NCBI RefSeq assembly: GCF_000001735.4 | Contig: NC_003070.9 | Location: 20,445,971 to 20,509,970, forward strand | DNA length: 64,000 bases | Source: Arabidopsis thaliana | Lineage: Eukaryota > Streptophyta > Magnoliopsida > Brassicales > Brassicaceae | Reading direction: 5' to 3' | Part shown: positions 1-11,551 of the stretch, one piece after another | Position numbering within the stretch: position 1 is the stretch's first letter | How the letters are laid out: every line of letters begins with the position of its first letter | Made by a program: the position numbers and the translations under genes | The notes under the pieces: model-generated | Seen by the model: the letters and a program-made list of their open reading frames with translations, nothing else | Database searches by the model: none | What the model was told of the DNA's origin: nothing

Positions 1-1399
1 AAGAGATATACACTTGGAGAGGATAATGAACCATTAGGTGTCCCCAAGTACTAAACTAGACCTCTACGGTGCCAAAGAAAGGTTCCGGAGTTATGAGTGG
101 TCACCTCTCCTACCTCTTTGAAAGACATGTATATCGCTTTAACTCCTTAATTATTGATTCTTGTGTGTAAGGGCAGGCAACCTATGCAAATAGACAAATT
201 CATATTTTTCATCGTGATCATAGTAAATACTACAATTTTTTTTTTTTTTTTTTTTTTGGTAAAATATTACAAATTTAGCAAAAGACATGCAAAGATTAAA
301 GACGCTATGATAAGAAAGAAAACTAATCGGATATATAACTAAAAAGACGTTGAAAATGGCAAATATCAATCATCAATCCAAATAATATTCATATACCTTT
401 CATCTATGAACTAAGGTTTTTTAACTAATATATATATATATATACCGTATGATTACACTGTCAAACTAAAGTATAAAATGCAACAATAGAAAATATGAGA
501 AATAAAATAAAATATATTAATTATTTGCTTTTCAACTACTTTAATATCTTAATTTACCATGAGAAAGAAATGAAAATATGAGTCGAAATAAAAAAAGAAA
601 AGAATAAGTAGTTTGAGAACAATTTTTTAAAAAAGGGTAAAAGACTAGAACATATAGTCAATTGATCATCTACACATGTTGTTGTTAGAAGAAAAAAACC
701 AAAAGACCAAAAATCCAAAAAGGAATTTCTCTTCACATTATGTGTATGGCCATAAATAAAAACTTATCTATCTATCTCGCGGGAGGAAAACAAACTGCTC
801 GTGTTGGTGCTTTTGTAATTCGTCTTTTCTTATGTATTATCTTTAAGAAAAGTCTTTTGCATTGTGCACCTACACAACATTCCGTTTTACTAAAAGTTAA
901 TATACCAAATTGCAAATAATTCAGCTCCAGTTTACTCTTGTTTATTTAGTTTGATTTTGGGTGCATTTGATATCTTTTTCATCGAACTTATGTAAATTTT
1001 CTCTAATAATCGTAAACTTTTTCTAATAATCGTAAATTTATTATCGTCAAATATTCCAATTTGTTATTGAAATGTTTTCGTAATATACCTCAATTTCAAA
1101 TTTAAATATTTTATTTTAATTTTAAAATTGCGTAACCGTAATTTTAATTTTAAACTTGCTCACCCTAAGATGGGTTTTATTTTCTCCCGAATTTAATATT
1201 TAATTTACTAAAAATGATATGATAAGCCTTTATGTATGTAAACTTTTTTTCTTACCATTTTTTTTAATACTTCCATTGCTCTTTTTTTCTGACGTCTTCT
1301 TTAATTTATTCTACTCTATACATATCTGCCATATATGTGTATATAGAGAGAAATATACTTCAATTCGTTTCCAAACCTATACTCTCCTCTCTCACAAAA
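1..1399. other. Intergenic, AT-rich left flank
   Basis: No gene is supported here. The first 150 bases are less AT-rich than the rest and could be the tail of a neighbouring gene, but no convincing exon is visible. A poly-T run lies near 237-257 and a short (TA)n stretch near 429-444. The last 60-80 bases before 1400 are the likely promoter/5' leader of the kinase gene. An upstream ATG at 1337 is in frame with the kinase start. Confidence 0.5.
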
Positions 1400-4300
1400 A
1401 TGAACAACACCAAAATGGAAAACAAAAGCCATAGCAACCACCACCGGTACCATCATCTATCATCCCGGAGCCACGAGCAAAACCAGCGTGGCCTAATTTC
1501 GATAAATGCCATAATCATCATTGGCATCTCCATTATCTCCATATTCATAATCCTTGCAATTCTCCTAATAATCATTTTACTTCATCGACTTAAATCCGCA
1601 AGAGTCAAAGCACAAGAATTATCTTGCAAAGAAAGCTTCAACAACATGAACAATGGTGGAGCTTCCACCAACTACAGCTACACTTCTAGCCCTGGTAAAA
1701 CACCTAAACATTCATTCCATAATTTTGTAAAGAATCATAAGTTTTTAATTCAAAATCAATCAGCAATGAGTGGAGATTCTCATATCTTTATATCAGTATT
1801 GAATTACTTCCACATCCAATGTGTATTTCTTATTCGAACTTTAATGTTCTTGTTAGATGACATCAAGAGAGATTGTCTATACTCAAGAAACCCAACATCG
1901 TTCAGACAATTACCCCCACAGACAAAAAGTTGTAGGAGAAGCCGAGCCGAAGGAGTAGAAGTGTACACATACAAGGAATTAGAGATTGCAACAAATAATT
2001 TCAGCGAGGAGAAGAAAATCGGAAATGGAGATGTGTACAAAGGAGTACTAAGTGATGGAACTGTTGCGGCCATTAAAAAGCTTCATATGTTTAATGATAA
2101 TGCTAGTAACCAAAAGCATGAAGAACGGTCCTTTAGGCTTGAGGTTAGTCGTGCCCACTTCATTTATTGTCCATTTTTTCTTATCTACTCTTGGTGTGCT
2201 TATTTATTGTTTCCATGTTATCAACACATGAATTTAATATATTAGTCATAAAGAATATCTAAATTGAAATTTTGAATAAAATACCGTTGCATTGAAACTT
2301 TTGAAACTTTGAAATGTATTATAGTTAGTTACTCCATGTAGGTGACTCACGAGACACCGGATTAGACATACCTCTCCTCTACAATTATAAATATGATCAC
2401 TTGTGATATTTTAGTAAAACAATTTCTACAAAGAAAAATCCTTCAAATGATATTTTCAAGTTTATGTTCAATTTGCAAAAATATTGTATGTTTAATCCAC
2501 AATATAATTAGCCGCCACTACATTAAGTTTGTTAAATTATGATAAATCATATATTAAATTAAAAAAATTGTGACGAGGAGTACCCATTTGCTTTTAAAAT
2601 TTTAAAACTCTAATGTCTGTGACTGTAATGTTTTAAAAAAAAAATACATATGAGTATTATATTACAGATAAAATTCTGTTTTACAGATTTGATTATTTTT
2701 GTAATTTTGATGTAAACTTTAATTCGGATATAAATATATATATTTAATAGACAATGGAGTAGTTTGTGTTTTGAAAAACATATCTTAAAAGTGTTAGCTC
2801 AAAATACATTTATCCTTTCTTGGGATTATACAATATATATGTTGACCAATAGAATTGTTTTTGAAGATTCCTCTAATTGACATGCCCCTTTCAGAATGTG
2901 CTGGGATTTTTTTTTCTTTGGCATTCATGTGCTAAAATTTATAAAAATCTAATCATTGCACACATATTTTGGTCCGTGTTTGTTTCTGTATATATTTTAG
3001 TAGAGAAAAAGAAAGCAACCTTTGCCAAAAAAAAAAAAAAAAGTACCAACGGCAACAAAAAAAAAAAAGTACCAAACTAAGTGGATTTGTTTATTAATTA
3101 TTTAATTAGTAGTAACTAAAAAGTCTATCATGAATACGCTATCATGAATACATATTAGTATTCATGAATACATACTACATACTAGTATAAGTATTCATGA
3201 TTGACTTTTTCGTTTTTTTTCTTCTCTTTATTTATCATTAAGAAACGAAAAAGTCAATTATGAATACACTAGTATTTGTTTCTCATAAGTACAGTAAATA
3301 CATACAATCTTTTGCACATCATTTTGTGTGATACCATTAAGTTTGTCCATACATAAGCGAATATAATCTTTTAATGTGCAGGTTGATCTTCTTAGTCGAT
3401 TACAATGCCCATATTTGGTGGAATTACTTGGATATTGTGCAGATCAAAACCATAGGATCCTGATATATGAATTTATGCCTAATGGTACTGTGGAACATCA
3501 TCTCCACGATCATAATTTTAAGAATCTAAAGGATCGACCTCAACCATTAGATTGGGGAGCTCGGCTTAGGATCGCCCTTGATTGCGCCAGAGCCCTAGAG
3601 TTTCTTCATGAGAATACAATCTCTACTGTTATCCACCGGAACTTCAAGTGTACCAACATTTTGTTGGATCAAAATAATCGAGCTAAAGTTTCAGATTTCG
3701 GATTAGCCAAAACCGGATCCGATAAACTAAACGGTGAGATTTCAACAAGGGTTATTGGCACCACAGGATATCTTGCTCCAGAGTAAGTAACACTTCACAT
3801 AATTGTTTCATATTTTTGCAAAACAATTTTTTTTACAAAATATTAGCAAAGTGTGTTGATCCATTAGTGGTTGTTGACTATCAATAGTGTGTCACTTTTG
3901 AATTTAAAAGATGGATTATGATCAGTCAATTGCTCTTAACATAACCATTTAAAAACTTATTGGGATTGAGATAGGTATGCCTCTACTGGAAAGCTTACTA
4001 CAAAATCAGATGTTTATAGTTATGGTATTGTGTTACTACAACTCTTAACGGGTCGCACACCGATCGATTCAAGACGTCCACGGGGACAAGATGTCCTTGT
4101 CTCTTGGGTAAGTATACCGTAATTTATTTTCAGTAACATATTATCAATTTGAACTACTCAATAAACCTCCACGAGAACATGTGCACTTGTCTACACTTGT
4201 TTAGAAGTACTTATATAGCTAGTAATTAATTGTCAAACTGTGGTATAAATTTTCAGGCTCTTCCAAGACTAACCAATAGAGAGAAAATTAGTGAAATGGT

Positions 4301-4791
4301 GGATCCAACCATGAAAGGTCAATACTCACAAAAAGATCTTATTCAGGTCTGACTTCATTACTTCTTTCTATCTTTCCTTTGCAATGTGGAGTGTTGGGTT
4401 TTCCCTTAGTACATTCCTATATGACAAAGAAAGAAGCGTTTAATGTGGTTAACTTGGAAACATAGTGGATGTGGCTTCGCAACCAATAGACTATCTACCT
4501 TTGTTGTTTGATCCACCACAACATTTATATAACCATTGAACTACTAATGTGTGGATGACATACGCTATCGAGAGGAAATTTGTATATGGGCAAGAGTTGT
4601 GAATATATTTTATGAAACAGGTAGCAGCCATAGCAGCAGTGTGTGTGCAACCAGAAGCAAGTTATAGACCGTTGATGACGGATGTTGTTCACTCGCTCAT
4701 TCCCCTTGTTAAAGCTTTCAACAAAAGTACTGATTCTTCTCGGTTTCCTAGCCGTAGAGAAAGCTTGTCATTTGATGATATTATGCCATGA
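1400..4791 (+). CDS. Membrane-anchored receptor-like kinase, probable pseudokinase (At1g54820-type)
   Basis: Six coding exons: 1400-1694, 1857-2143, 3382-3782, 3975-4107, 4257-4346, 4621-4791, giving 458 aa. Residues about 33-62 form one long hydrophobic membrane segment after a short His/Ser-rich N-terminus; there is no signal peptide or ectodomain. A kinase domain follows: shortened glycine loop IGNGDVYKG, lysine in [15 protein letters not shown] hinge, VSDFGLAK (D299) and a [12 protein letters not shown] activation segment. The catalytic loop reads HRNFKCTN, so the HRD aspartate is Asn (N281). With the short glycine loop this suggests a pseudokinase acting as scaffold or signalling partner at the plasma membrane (inference). 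The first intron, 1695-1856, is 162 nt with no in-frame stop, so retention would give 512 aa. An in-frame ATG at 1337 is an alternative start. The family is RLK/Pelle; the ligand and pathway are unknown. Confidence 0.85.
3115..3290. repeat. AT-rich hairpin repeat inside kinase intron
   Basis: Within the 1.24-kb intron 2144-3381, the segment 3191-3217 is complementary to 3243-3268 with few mismatches, around a 25-nt loop. A related ATCATGAATAC motif recurs several times at 3128-3200. This looks like a small foldback or MITE remnant. No clear target duplication was identified. Confidence 0.5.
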
Positions 4792-5224
4792 CACTCTTTT
4801 GTTTAATATGTATTAATTTCTCTCTTTTAAGTTGAGATTCTCGTTGTTATTGTATATTTGTATAGGTAAATGAATCCATTTATCTTGTACTATAACTTAT
4901 ATTAGTGTTGTTTAATTGCCTAGAAGTCACTCATTCTAAGTCCACCAATATTCGTATAAAATATTCACAAGACTTAATGTCTTCATCCTTCAATATATCG
5001 AGAAGTCCATGAATCTCAGACTACTAGGCCAATTCGTTGTGGGCCTCGTGGCCCAGTAATAATAATTATTAAAAAAGTATAAAGGGAGCTAAGCTAAAAT
5101 GATTTTTTTAATAGATTCGAAAATAGAAAGTAAGCATTACCTTTTAAAAACCTTCTCCTACGAAACGCCATCTGTCTTCTAACTCCTTTTTATTAAGTTT
5201 CTTAAAGAAGGTTAAAGAAAAACC
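4792..5224. other. Intergenic between kinase and NF-YC3
   Basis: Holds the 3' end of the kinase gene and the upstream region of NF-YC3. I see no ORF or repeat of note. Confidence 0.5.
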
Positions 5225-5234
5225 CTATAAAATA
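5225..5234 (+). promoter_or_regulatory. TATA box of NF-YC3
   Basis: CTATAAAATA lies 5225-5234, followed about 50 bases later by a pyrimidine-rich leader. A spliced 5'UTR is likely: donor after 5340 (TTTGAG/GTAATC) and acceptor at 5689 (TTCTCTTAG), leaving 12 bases before the ATG. Confidence 0.55.
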
Positions 5235-5701
5235 AATATCCCAACGAAGGCGATAAAACCCAGATTTTCCAGATCTTAAATTCTCTCCTCCCCCAATTCC
5301 ATCTTCGCAAATTCTCCAGATTCTTCCGTCAATCTTTGAGGTAATCAATTTTCTCTTAAATTTCCCAACATTTTTTCTGGGTTTATTTCATAATCAAAGC
5401 TTTTGTCTTCAATTTATTTGTTATCGAGGGCTAAAAAAACTTTGATTTATGATCGTTTCTCTTGTTTTGATGAAATGTATTTTTATTTTGTTAATTTCAC
5501 TACTTTTGCATTCTTTTGTCTGATTTTTATCTTGTCTGATTATTGTTTTGTCTGATTTTTATCTTGTCTGATTATTGTTAATGTGTTTAAGTTGTGTTTT
5601 TTTTTTGTTTTCAATATGAAACTTATAAATTCATTAGTGTTTTTGATGATAGAATTAAAATTAAAAACTTTGAAAAATGTTTCTCTTAGTTTGGTAGAGA
5701 A

Positions 5702-6355
5702 ATGGATCAACAAGGACAATCATCAGCTATGAACTATGGTTCAAACCCATATCAAACCAACGCCATGACCACTACACCAACCGGTTCAGACCATCCAGCT
5801 TACCATCAGATCCACCAGCAACAACAACAACAGCTCACTCAACAGCTTCAATCTTTCTGGGAGACTCAATTCAAAGAGATTGAGAAAACCACTGATTTCA
5901 AGAACCATAGCCTTCCATTGGCAAGAATCAAGAAAATCATGAAAGCTGATGAAGATGTGCGTATGATCTCGGCCGAGGCGCCTGTTGTGTTCGCCAGGGC
6001 CTGCGAGATGTTTATTCTGGAGCTTACGTTAAGGTCTTGGAACCATACTGAGGAGAACAAGAGAAGGACGTTGCAGAAGAATGATATCGCGGCTGCGGTG
6101 ACTAGAACTGATATTTTTGATTTTCTTGTGGATATTGTTCCTCGGGAGGATCTTCGTGATGAAGTCTTGGGTGGTGTTGGTGCTGAAGCTGCTACAGCTG
6201 CGGGTTATCCGTATGGATACTTGCCTCCTGGAACAGCTCCAATTGGGAACCCGGGAATGGTTATGGGTAACCCGGGCGCGTATCCGCCGAACCCGTATAT
6301 GGGTCAGCCAATGTGGCAACAACCAGGACCTGAGCAGCAGGATCCTGACAATTAG
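5702..6355 (+). CDS. NF-YC3: NF-YC3, CCAAT-box factor subunit C (HAP5)
   Basis: Single coding exon, 217 aa. The N-terminus is Gln-rich ([10 protein letters not shown], residues 35-50). A histone fold covers about residues 70-148, with the family signature [16 protein letters not shown] and [19 protein letters not shown]. The C-terminus is Pro/Gly/Tyr-rich ([10 protein letters not shown]). NF-YC pairs with NF-YB through the histone fold, enters the nucleus and forms CCAAT-binding trimers with NF-YA, or complexes with CONSTANS. NF-YC3, -4 and -9 are known redundant regulators of photoperiodic flowering, light and hormone responses. The sequence matches NF-YC3 rather than NF-YC9: it is shorter and reads [14 protein letters not shown] probable 349-nt 5'UTR intron lies at 5341-5689, and a 3'UTR intron ending near 6452 (TTTCCGCAG) is possible. 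The protein shows no defect. Confidence 0.96.
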   Translation: MDQQGQSSAMNYGSNPYQTNAMTTTPTGSDHPAYHQIHQQQQQQLTQQLQSFWETQFKEIEKTTDFKNHSLPLARIKKIMKADEDVRMISAEAPVVFARACEMFILELTLRSWNHTEENKRRTLQKNDIAAAVTRTDIFDFLVDIVPREDLRDEVLGGVGAEAATAAGYPYGYLPPGTAPIGNPGMVMGNPGAYPPNPYMGQPMWQQPGPEQQDPDN

Positions 6356-6830
6356 CTTGGCCTAATAAACTGTGAGTTCTTGGTTTAGATTTGTGCTTTA
6401 TCGTTACATGGACACAAAACTTGATTTGATTGTTCTTGTTTGTTTTCCGCAGAGCCGTCTAATTCGAAGCTCTCCCCGGTGGATCTACTCAAGAAGAAGA
6501 ATGTTAATAGAAAACTATTGCGACATAAAAAGTTTGGTGTAGTAGAATAATTTCTGTTTTATGATCCATGGATTTATCTATTGTTATTCAGTTTGGTTTA
6601 TCTTGTCATCAAACTGTTTTCGGTCAATGTAACAAATTCATAAACTGAGAATTGAACTTACAAAAGGCTAGATTACTACTTATAAAGTTCAAAGCTACAG
6701 TGATATTGTAAACTAACCAGTCCTTACACATAGTTTTCAAAATGGCTTAGCTCGAGTTTAAATAGTCCGTACTTATCCCTACCCATAACCAAAACCAAAA
6801 ACCGACGCTTCCTATATCACTACCAAACGT

Positions 6831-7962
6831 TTACACAGTTTGTTTCTGCAAGTTTTTCATTACGACTCCTTCAAGAATTCCATCTGTTCCAAAGTTGCCA
6901 GAAAACTCGTGTGGATGGACAGGACCGGGGAGGCGGAACGAGACAGAAAAGTTACCGGGAGGGCAGAGACTCCGCGTTTGCATTTCAAACACATGAGAAT
7001 ACCGTTTAACTCGCTTCCCGCCTGTTGTAGTGACTCCTCTAACTAGTACCTTCCCATTGTCTTCTACTTCACAGCTAAAATATCCTGCAATATCTCACAC
7101 TCATCAAATCAAGAAACTGGTTTAGTGGGATGAGAGATCTTCTAGATAAAGCAAAAAGTAACTCACTTTCATCTCTTTTCACACCAGGAAGCGATACACG
7201 GAAGAGATAAGCGTCATCACATTCACCAATGTCCATCAGTCCCACCATTAGTCCACCATGAGCTTCAGATTTCACCTCAGGTTTTGCAGCAACATCACTT
7301 TCTTCACCGCTAGTGCAAGTACCCGCATTATCCTCTTTCACAGGTTCCACGCTCTCATCAATCTCAACCTTAACCTCATTAGCTGCAACAACGCCGTTAC
7401 TTTTAGTTACATCAACACTAAGGCTCAAAGCAAAGCTATCCAATCCCGTAAGCCGCTTAAACCGCGCAACACATTCTTCTCTCATACAAGAAGTATCTGG
7501 ATCATTAATGAACACAATGCTCCGGATAAACTTAAACTTATGCCTAACATGGGTTTCAGGGTGCAATTTTCGCGGAAAAAGATCCACGAAAAGAGGGTAA
7601 TCCCTGTTCGAATCATTGCGTTTCGCATTGAAATATTCACGTAACTTTTTCGGCTTCATGACTAGAGACGGATCAACATTTCTAATAATGTGATAATACA
7701 CACGTTCTAGCTCAGCTCTCTTCATAAGTGAGCCACTTAACTCATCTACCACAACATTCTTCAACGCTTGAATCTGAAAAGCTGATTGCTTTGGACGATG
7801 ATGTTGTTTTCTTAAATCTGGTCCAAAGTAAGTTCCTATGATGAAATGTAAGAGAAACAACTTGTCTTCTTCAATATCCAATGAAATTAACACACTTTCT
7901 TCTTGTTCTTGAGAGTTTTCAGCTACTAAAGGAGACACGATCTCAGGCATTGTATCACTCAT
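6831..7962 (-). CDS. IDM2: IDM2 / ROS5, alpha-crystallin-domain anti-silencing factor
   Basis: Two coding exons on the minus strand, 7167-7962 then 6831-7084, giving 349 aa; start MSDTMPEIVSP at 7962. The long N-terminal region has no named domain that I recognise. An acidic linker around residues 195-235 leads to an Hsp20/alpha-crystallin-type beta-sandwich (about 237-349) with VGLMDIGECDDAYLFRVSLP, RLPGPVHPHEFSGNFG and TDGILEGVV. IDM2 is known to work with the histone acetyltransferase IDM1 and with MBD7 and IDM3 in a nuclear complex that lets the demethylase ROS1 reach target loci. It is not a heat-shock chaperone gene in the ordinary sense. A probable 5'UTR intron is 7966-8220. It is divergent from the paralogue at 8470, with coding starts about 0.5 kb apart and leaders under 0.25 kb apart. 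Confidence 0.92.
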
Positions 7963-8220
7963 ATCCTAAACACACAACACAACATCAAAAGTTTGATTCT
8001 TTATGAGTGTTTATACAAAAAGATTGAAACTTTAATAGAAAATTTGAAAAATACTGGACATGCAATAAGAAATTATAACCAAATTGGATAAAAATTGGAC
8101 ACATTTCGTATCAAAATGGGTGGGAAAAAACGAAACTTTTTAAGGAGATTTAAGAAATTGAAGCAAATAGAAACATAATTTGTTGATAAATAAACGAAAT
8201 TGAGATAAAATGTTACTAAC

Positions 8221-8469
8221 CAGGAGTGTAAATTTAGGGTTGCTGCTTAGTGAATTTCGTTGTCTCTCATCAGAGAAACAGAAAGCGACTTGGGAAAAAA
8301 ACTCAAGACATGGCAAGAAGAGGGTAAAAATGGTATTCTTTCGGCACTGATTTGTCCACGTGGCGATTATACCAAATGTACATCTTAAAGAAAATTAAGA
8401 GAAAAAAAAAAAAAAATCAACAAAGCTTCTCGGAGATTTTTGCCGGCGACTTCTGAAACATCGTCTCCG
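8221..8469. promoter_or_regulatory. Compact bidirectional promoter of the IDM2 pair
   Basis: The first leader exon of IDM2 (minus, upward from 8221) and the leader of the plus-strand paralogue (downward to 8474) face each other here. Any shared promoter is therefore under 250 bp. The segment includes a GCCACGTG-like stretch (TCCACGTGGCGA, 8355-8366) whose ACGTGGC core is G-box/ABRE-type. No TATA box is obvious. Confidence 0.45.
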
Positions 8470-10024
8470 ATGAGGTAAAGTAACTAATTTTTCTCAAAAA
8501 TTCGTCAGTTTTGTTTCTACTCTTGCTCTTATATAACCCAAGTTTGTGTATTTTCGTTTGATTCTGTGAAAGATTTAATTTTTCTTTATGGGTTTTGTAC
8601 ATTTTCACTGATTGAAATTAGGTTACTTTTGGCTAAAAGTCTGAAACTTTGATGAAATACTTGTGTGCCAAACTTATTTTCAGGTTTAAAACTTAAACTT
8701 ATGTCTAAGATAGTATAATATTCATTACTTGGCTAAACCCTTGCTTACAAAATTGGGTCAGACTCATGTGTGTATCTAACATTGTTGTGTAAGACCTTTT
8801 CGATAACATAAAAGAGGACAAATGATGAATGTTGCCTCTTCGTTTGTCTAATTTGTGGTCATGAAAGTATAAGAAGTTTCCGTTTGTATGAATATTCGTA
8901 AGCATTAATAGTGGTTATACATCACAAGACTTAGCTTGCTTATTGGATCTTAACCAATATAGTTCAATCTCTTGCTCTCTTACTGATTCTAGAATCTAGC
9001 TACCTCTATAGCCTTATAATGTTTCAAAGATTAAGCCTTTTTAGTCCGCTGCTGTTTTAAAGAATCGTTGTAGTTTCGTGAGTGATTCTGTTATATAGCG
9101 AATCTGAGTCAAGTGTATGATAAAAGGAATTGTTGTGCTTCAGGTCTTCAAGTGGTCTAAATGGGATGAGGGAAAACAACAGTTTTCCGGATAACACAAG
9201 GAACCCACAAATTCTTGAAGTGACTCCATTGAACAGTATGCCTTACATTGGTCCAGTAACTCATGCATCCATGTCGAGTAACAGGATGAATGATAGTGTA
9301 GAGAAAGTAGGAGGGCCTGCGATGATATTTCTGCCTTCTGACTCAAGTTCAGAGTTTTCTAACCTTATCAGTCAAACGAAAACCGGAGTTGCTCTCACGG
9401 GAAGTGCTGCAATGGGGAAGATTGGACTAACGATTGGGTTGGTTGATATTGCTGAATCCGAAGACTCATATTACTTTCGTGTTGCATTGCCTGGTGTTTC
9501 AAGGGATGAGAGTAAGTCTTACCACCTTTCCATATCTTTGTGAAGTTTCCAAATGACATGCCAAATTATCATTTCTAAAGCTAGTTAAAGATATTTGTTC
9601 ATTCAGAGCAAATATTATTTGCACATAGATTTGAGAAGTTTCAGCCTTGTGTTATAAGTGTGTTTACTCAATTATTTCCTTGCACACGGTTTATAAGCGT
9701 GTTTATGAGGTGCTTTGAGCTTTGTTTCGTGTGCTTTTACTTGTCTTCTGCTGAATCTGACTTGTTAAATATGCAGAGGAATTCAGCTGCGAAATAGAAC
9801 CAGACGGTAAGATTATGATAAAGGGAGCAACAACGACGGGGGAGCAGACAGTTTGCAAACACAATCAGATCTTCAAAATGCTAACACAGAACTTATGCCC
9901 ACCAGGCCACTTCACCATCAACTTTCAGCTTCCTGGTCCTGTGAGCAATGAAGAATTTAACGGTAATTTTGGGTCAGATGGTGTACTTGAAGGCGTAGTG
10001 AAGAAGGTGTACTACGAAGACTGA
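8470..10024 (+). CDS. IDM2-like alpha-crystallin-domain protein (At1g54850-type)
   Basis: Three coding exons: 8470-8474 (only ATGAG), 9144-9511, 9777-10024, giving 206 aa. The 5-nt first coding exon is inferred because the ATG lies just before the donor GTAAAG and joins in frame to give [12 protein letters not shown]; an internal ATG at 9162 is the fallback start. Residues about 93-206 form an Hsp20-like domain close to that of IDM2: [60 protein letters not shown]. The last intron sits at the same position and phase as in IDM2 (after LPGV-RDE), so the two share ancestry. The long N-terminal half of IDM2 is missing. Function is unproven; a nuclear anti-silencing partner or small chaperone is possible. 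Confidence 0.8.
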
Positions 10025-10499
10025 ACAGAAACAACAAATGGAGATGGATTTGTTGAGTTTTAAAGTAAGCTAGAATCACTGCAGCTTAAGTAGGATTTTC
10101 TTTTTGTTGGAAGCTACATTGTCATCACAAAGATTGTTGATTAGTTTATGTTACTTTGTAAAAACTTAACTATTTGATACTTGATATGCCTGATGAAAAA
10201 AGAATTGGAGATGATATGGTAAGGGAATTATGATAGGAAATCAATTACCTAAAATTCAAGAACTCAAATCTTTATTTTGTAAAAATCAACTTCCACAATA
10301 CCTACTACATTTGTCTACTCAATTACTTAACTTCTACAAGTAATCATATAGCTAAAAAAGCAACAAGGAAAATTTCTATGCCTTCACAATAACACTATAA
10401 CTTAACTTCCATACGTTATTCACCTCACCTAATATTATTTATAGTTTCATGATTCAACACATCTGTAGATTAATATTCTTTGAATTAGTGGCATAACTT

Positions 10500-10770
10500 A
10501 TGCCCTCTAGGGCCCTTCACCATCTGTTTCCAGCTTCACTTTTGTTAGCAACGAAGATGCTAGGGGTAAATTCGGGTCAGATGGTATACCTTAGGGTATA
10601 GTGAAGAAGCTTAACTATGAAGACCGAACAGCACAACCGATTGAGATGGATTTGTTGAGTTCAATACAGTAAGCTAGGATCATTGCAGCTTATGTAGTAT
10701 TTTCTTTTTTCTTGTAAGTTAAGATGGTGAAAGATTGTTTATTGGTTTATGCTTTTTCATAAAAAGTTAC
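10500..10770 (+). pseudogene. 3'-end pseudogene copy of the IDM2-like gene
   Basis: About 200 bases from the end of the last exon and 3'UTR of the preceding gene (around 9898-10150) recur here at reduced identity: GGGCCCTTCACCATC, AAATTCGGGTCAGATGGT, GTGAAGAAGCTTAACTATGA, then GAGATGGATTTGTTGAGTT. The coding part has an in-frame stop (ATACCTTAGGGT, where the gene has CTTGAAGGC) and lacks the upstream exons. It is a truncated tandem copy of a host gene. Confidence 0.8.
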
Positions 10771-10906
10771 TTGATACGAAATATGCATGACCAAAATATT
10801 AATAATTATAATAAAAGTGGATTATTGAAAAAACGTTTTACGTGATCACAGCGTTTATTCTACCATAATTTTGTTAAAATAACTGAATCTATAGTAACGA
10901 CTTTTC

Positions 10907-11174
10907 TGTTGAATAGTATATAATATTCTATAAATAAAAACAATAAAGAAATAAAGAGAGACGAGAGAATTTGAGTGAAATAAACTTCACTTATTTGACT
11001 TATATCTTACAATGAGCAAACGAACGTATTTATAGTAGAAATTTACGTGGAAACAAGTCGTAATTGGATAAGGAGATAAACACTAAATTATTTGGGGAAT
11101 AAGTAATAATGGATAATCACCAAAAGTATTATCTACTCTAATATTTTCCTATTTATTGGTGAGTTGTTTCCACA
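10907..11174 (-). mobile_element. Possible solo LTR, broken fossil
   Basis: A 268-bp block runs TGTTGAATAG to GTTTCCACA, so each strand reads TG...CA. On the minus strand it carries a TATA-like CTATAAATACG near 11025 with an LTR-like leader. No coding part or clear target duplication is seen. Assignment to the copia group is a guess from size and layout. It looks like an old solo LTR. Confidence 0.35.
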
Positions 11175-11551
11175 TCTCTATATTTTAAAAATATATTCAT
11201 ATAAACTTGCGGTCATTATGATCATGATGTAAAATGTGTAAATTCATAGACATCTCGTCACAAATACCATAAGGTCATCAATCAACTATTCAAATTCGAT
11301 CATGAATACAGTTTCATATCTCTAGAGGATTGAAATACATAAAATATGACTTAAAACTTACATTCACTCCCAAACCATAATCAGATTTTTTTTTTTAATT
11401 TTGGATTATTATAACTAATGTCTTCTACGTCCCACACTAACTTCTGTTGTACTTCTTAATTTAGTTATGATGTGTTTTTTTTACTATTCGTTAAAAACAA
11501 AGGGTAAAAGATACAAAAGAGTCTTCACACAAAAACACAACAATCACTAGC
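11175..11551. other. Intergenic / 3' region
   Basis: AT-rich DNA between the LTR-like block and the 3' end of the GPI-anchored protein gene. Nothing recognisable. Confidence 0.4.

Noticed and set aside
1337-1399. Upstream in-frame ATG of the kinase gene as the main start
   Set aside because: The residues it adds are not membrane- or signal-like, and the ATG at 1400 gives a 458-aa product. Kept only as an alternative.
7258-7644. Plus-strand ORF of 128 codons within IDM2
   Set aside because: It lies antisense to the IDM2 coding exon, with no domain. It is a shadow of the real gene.
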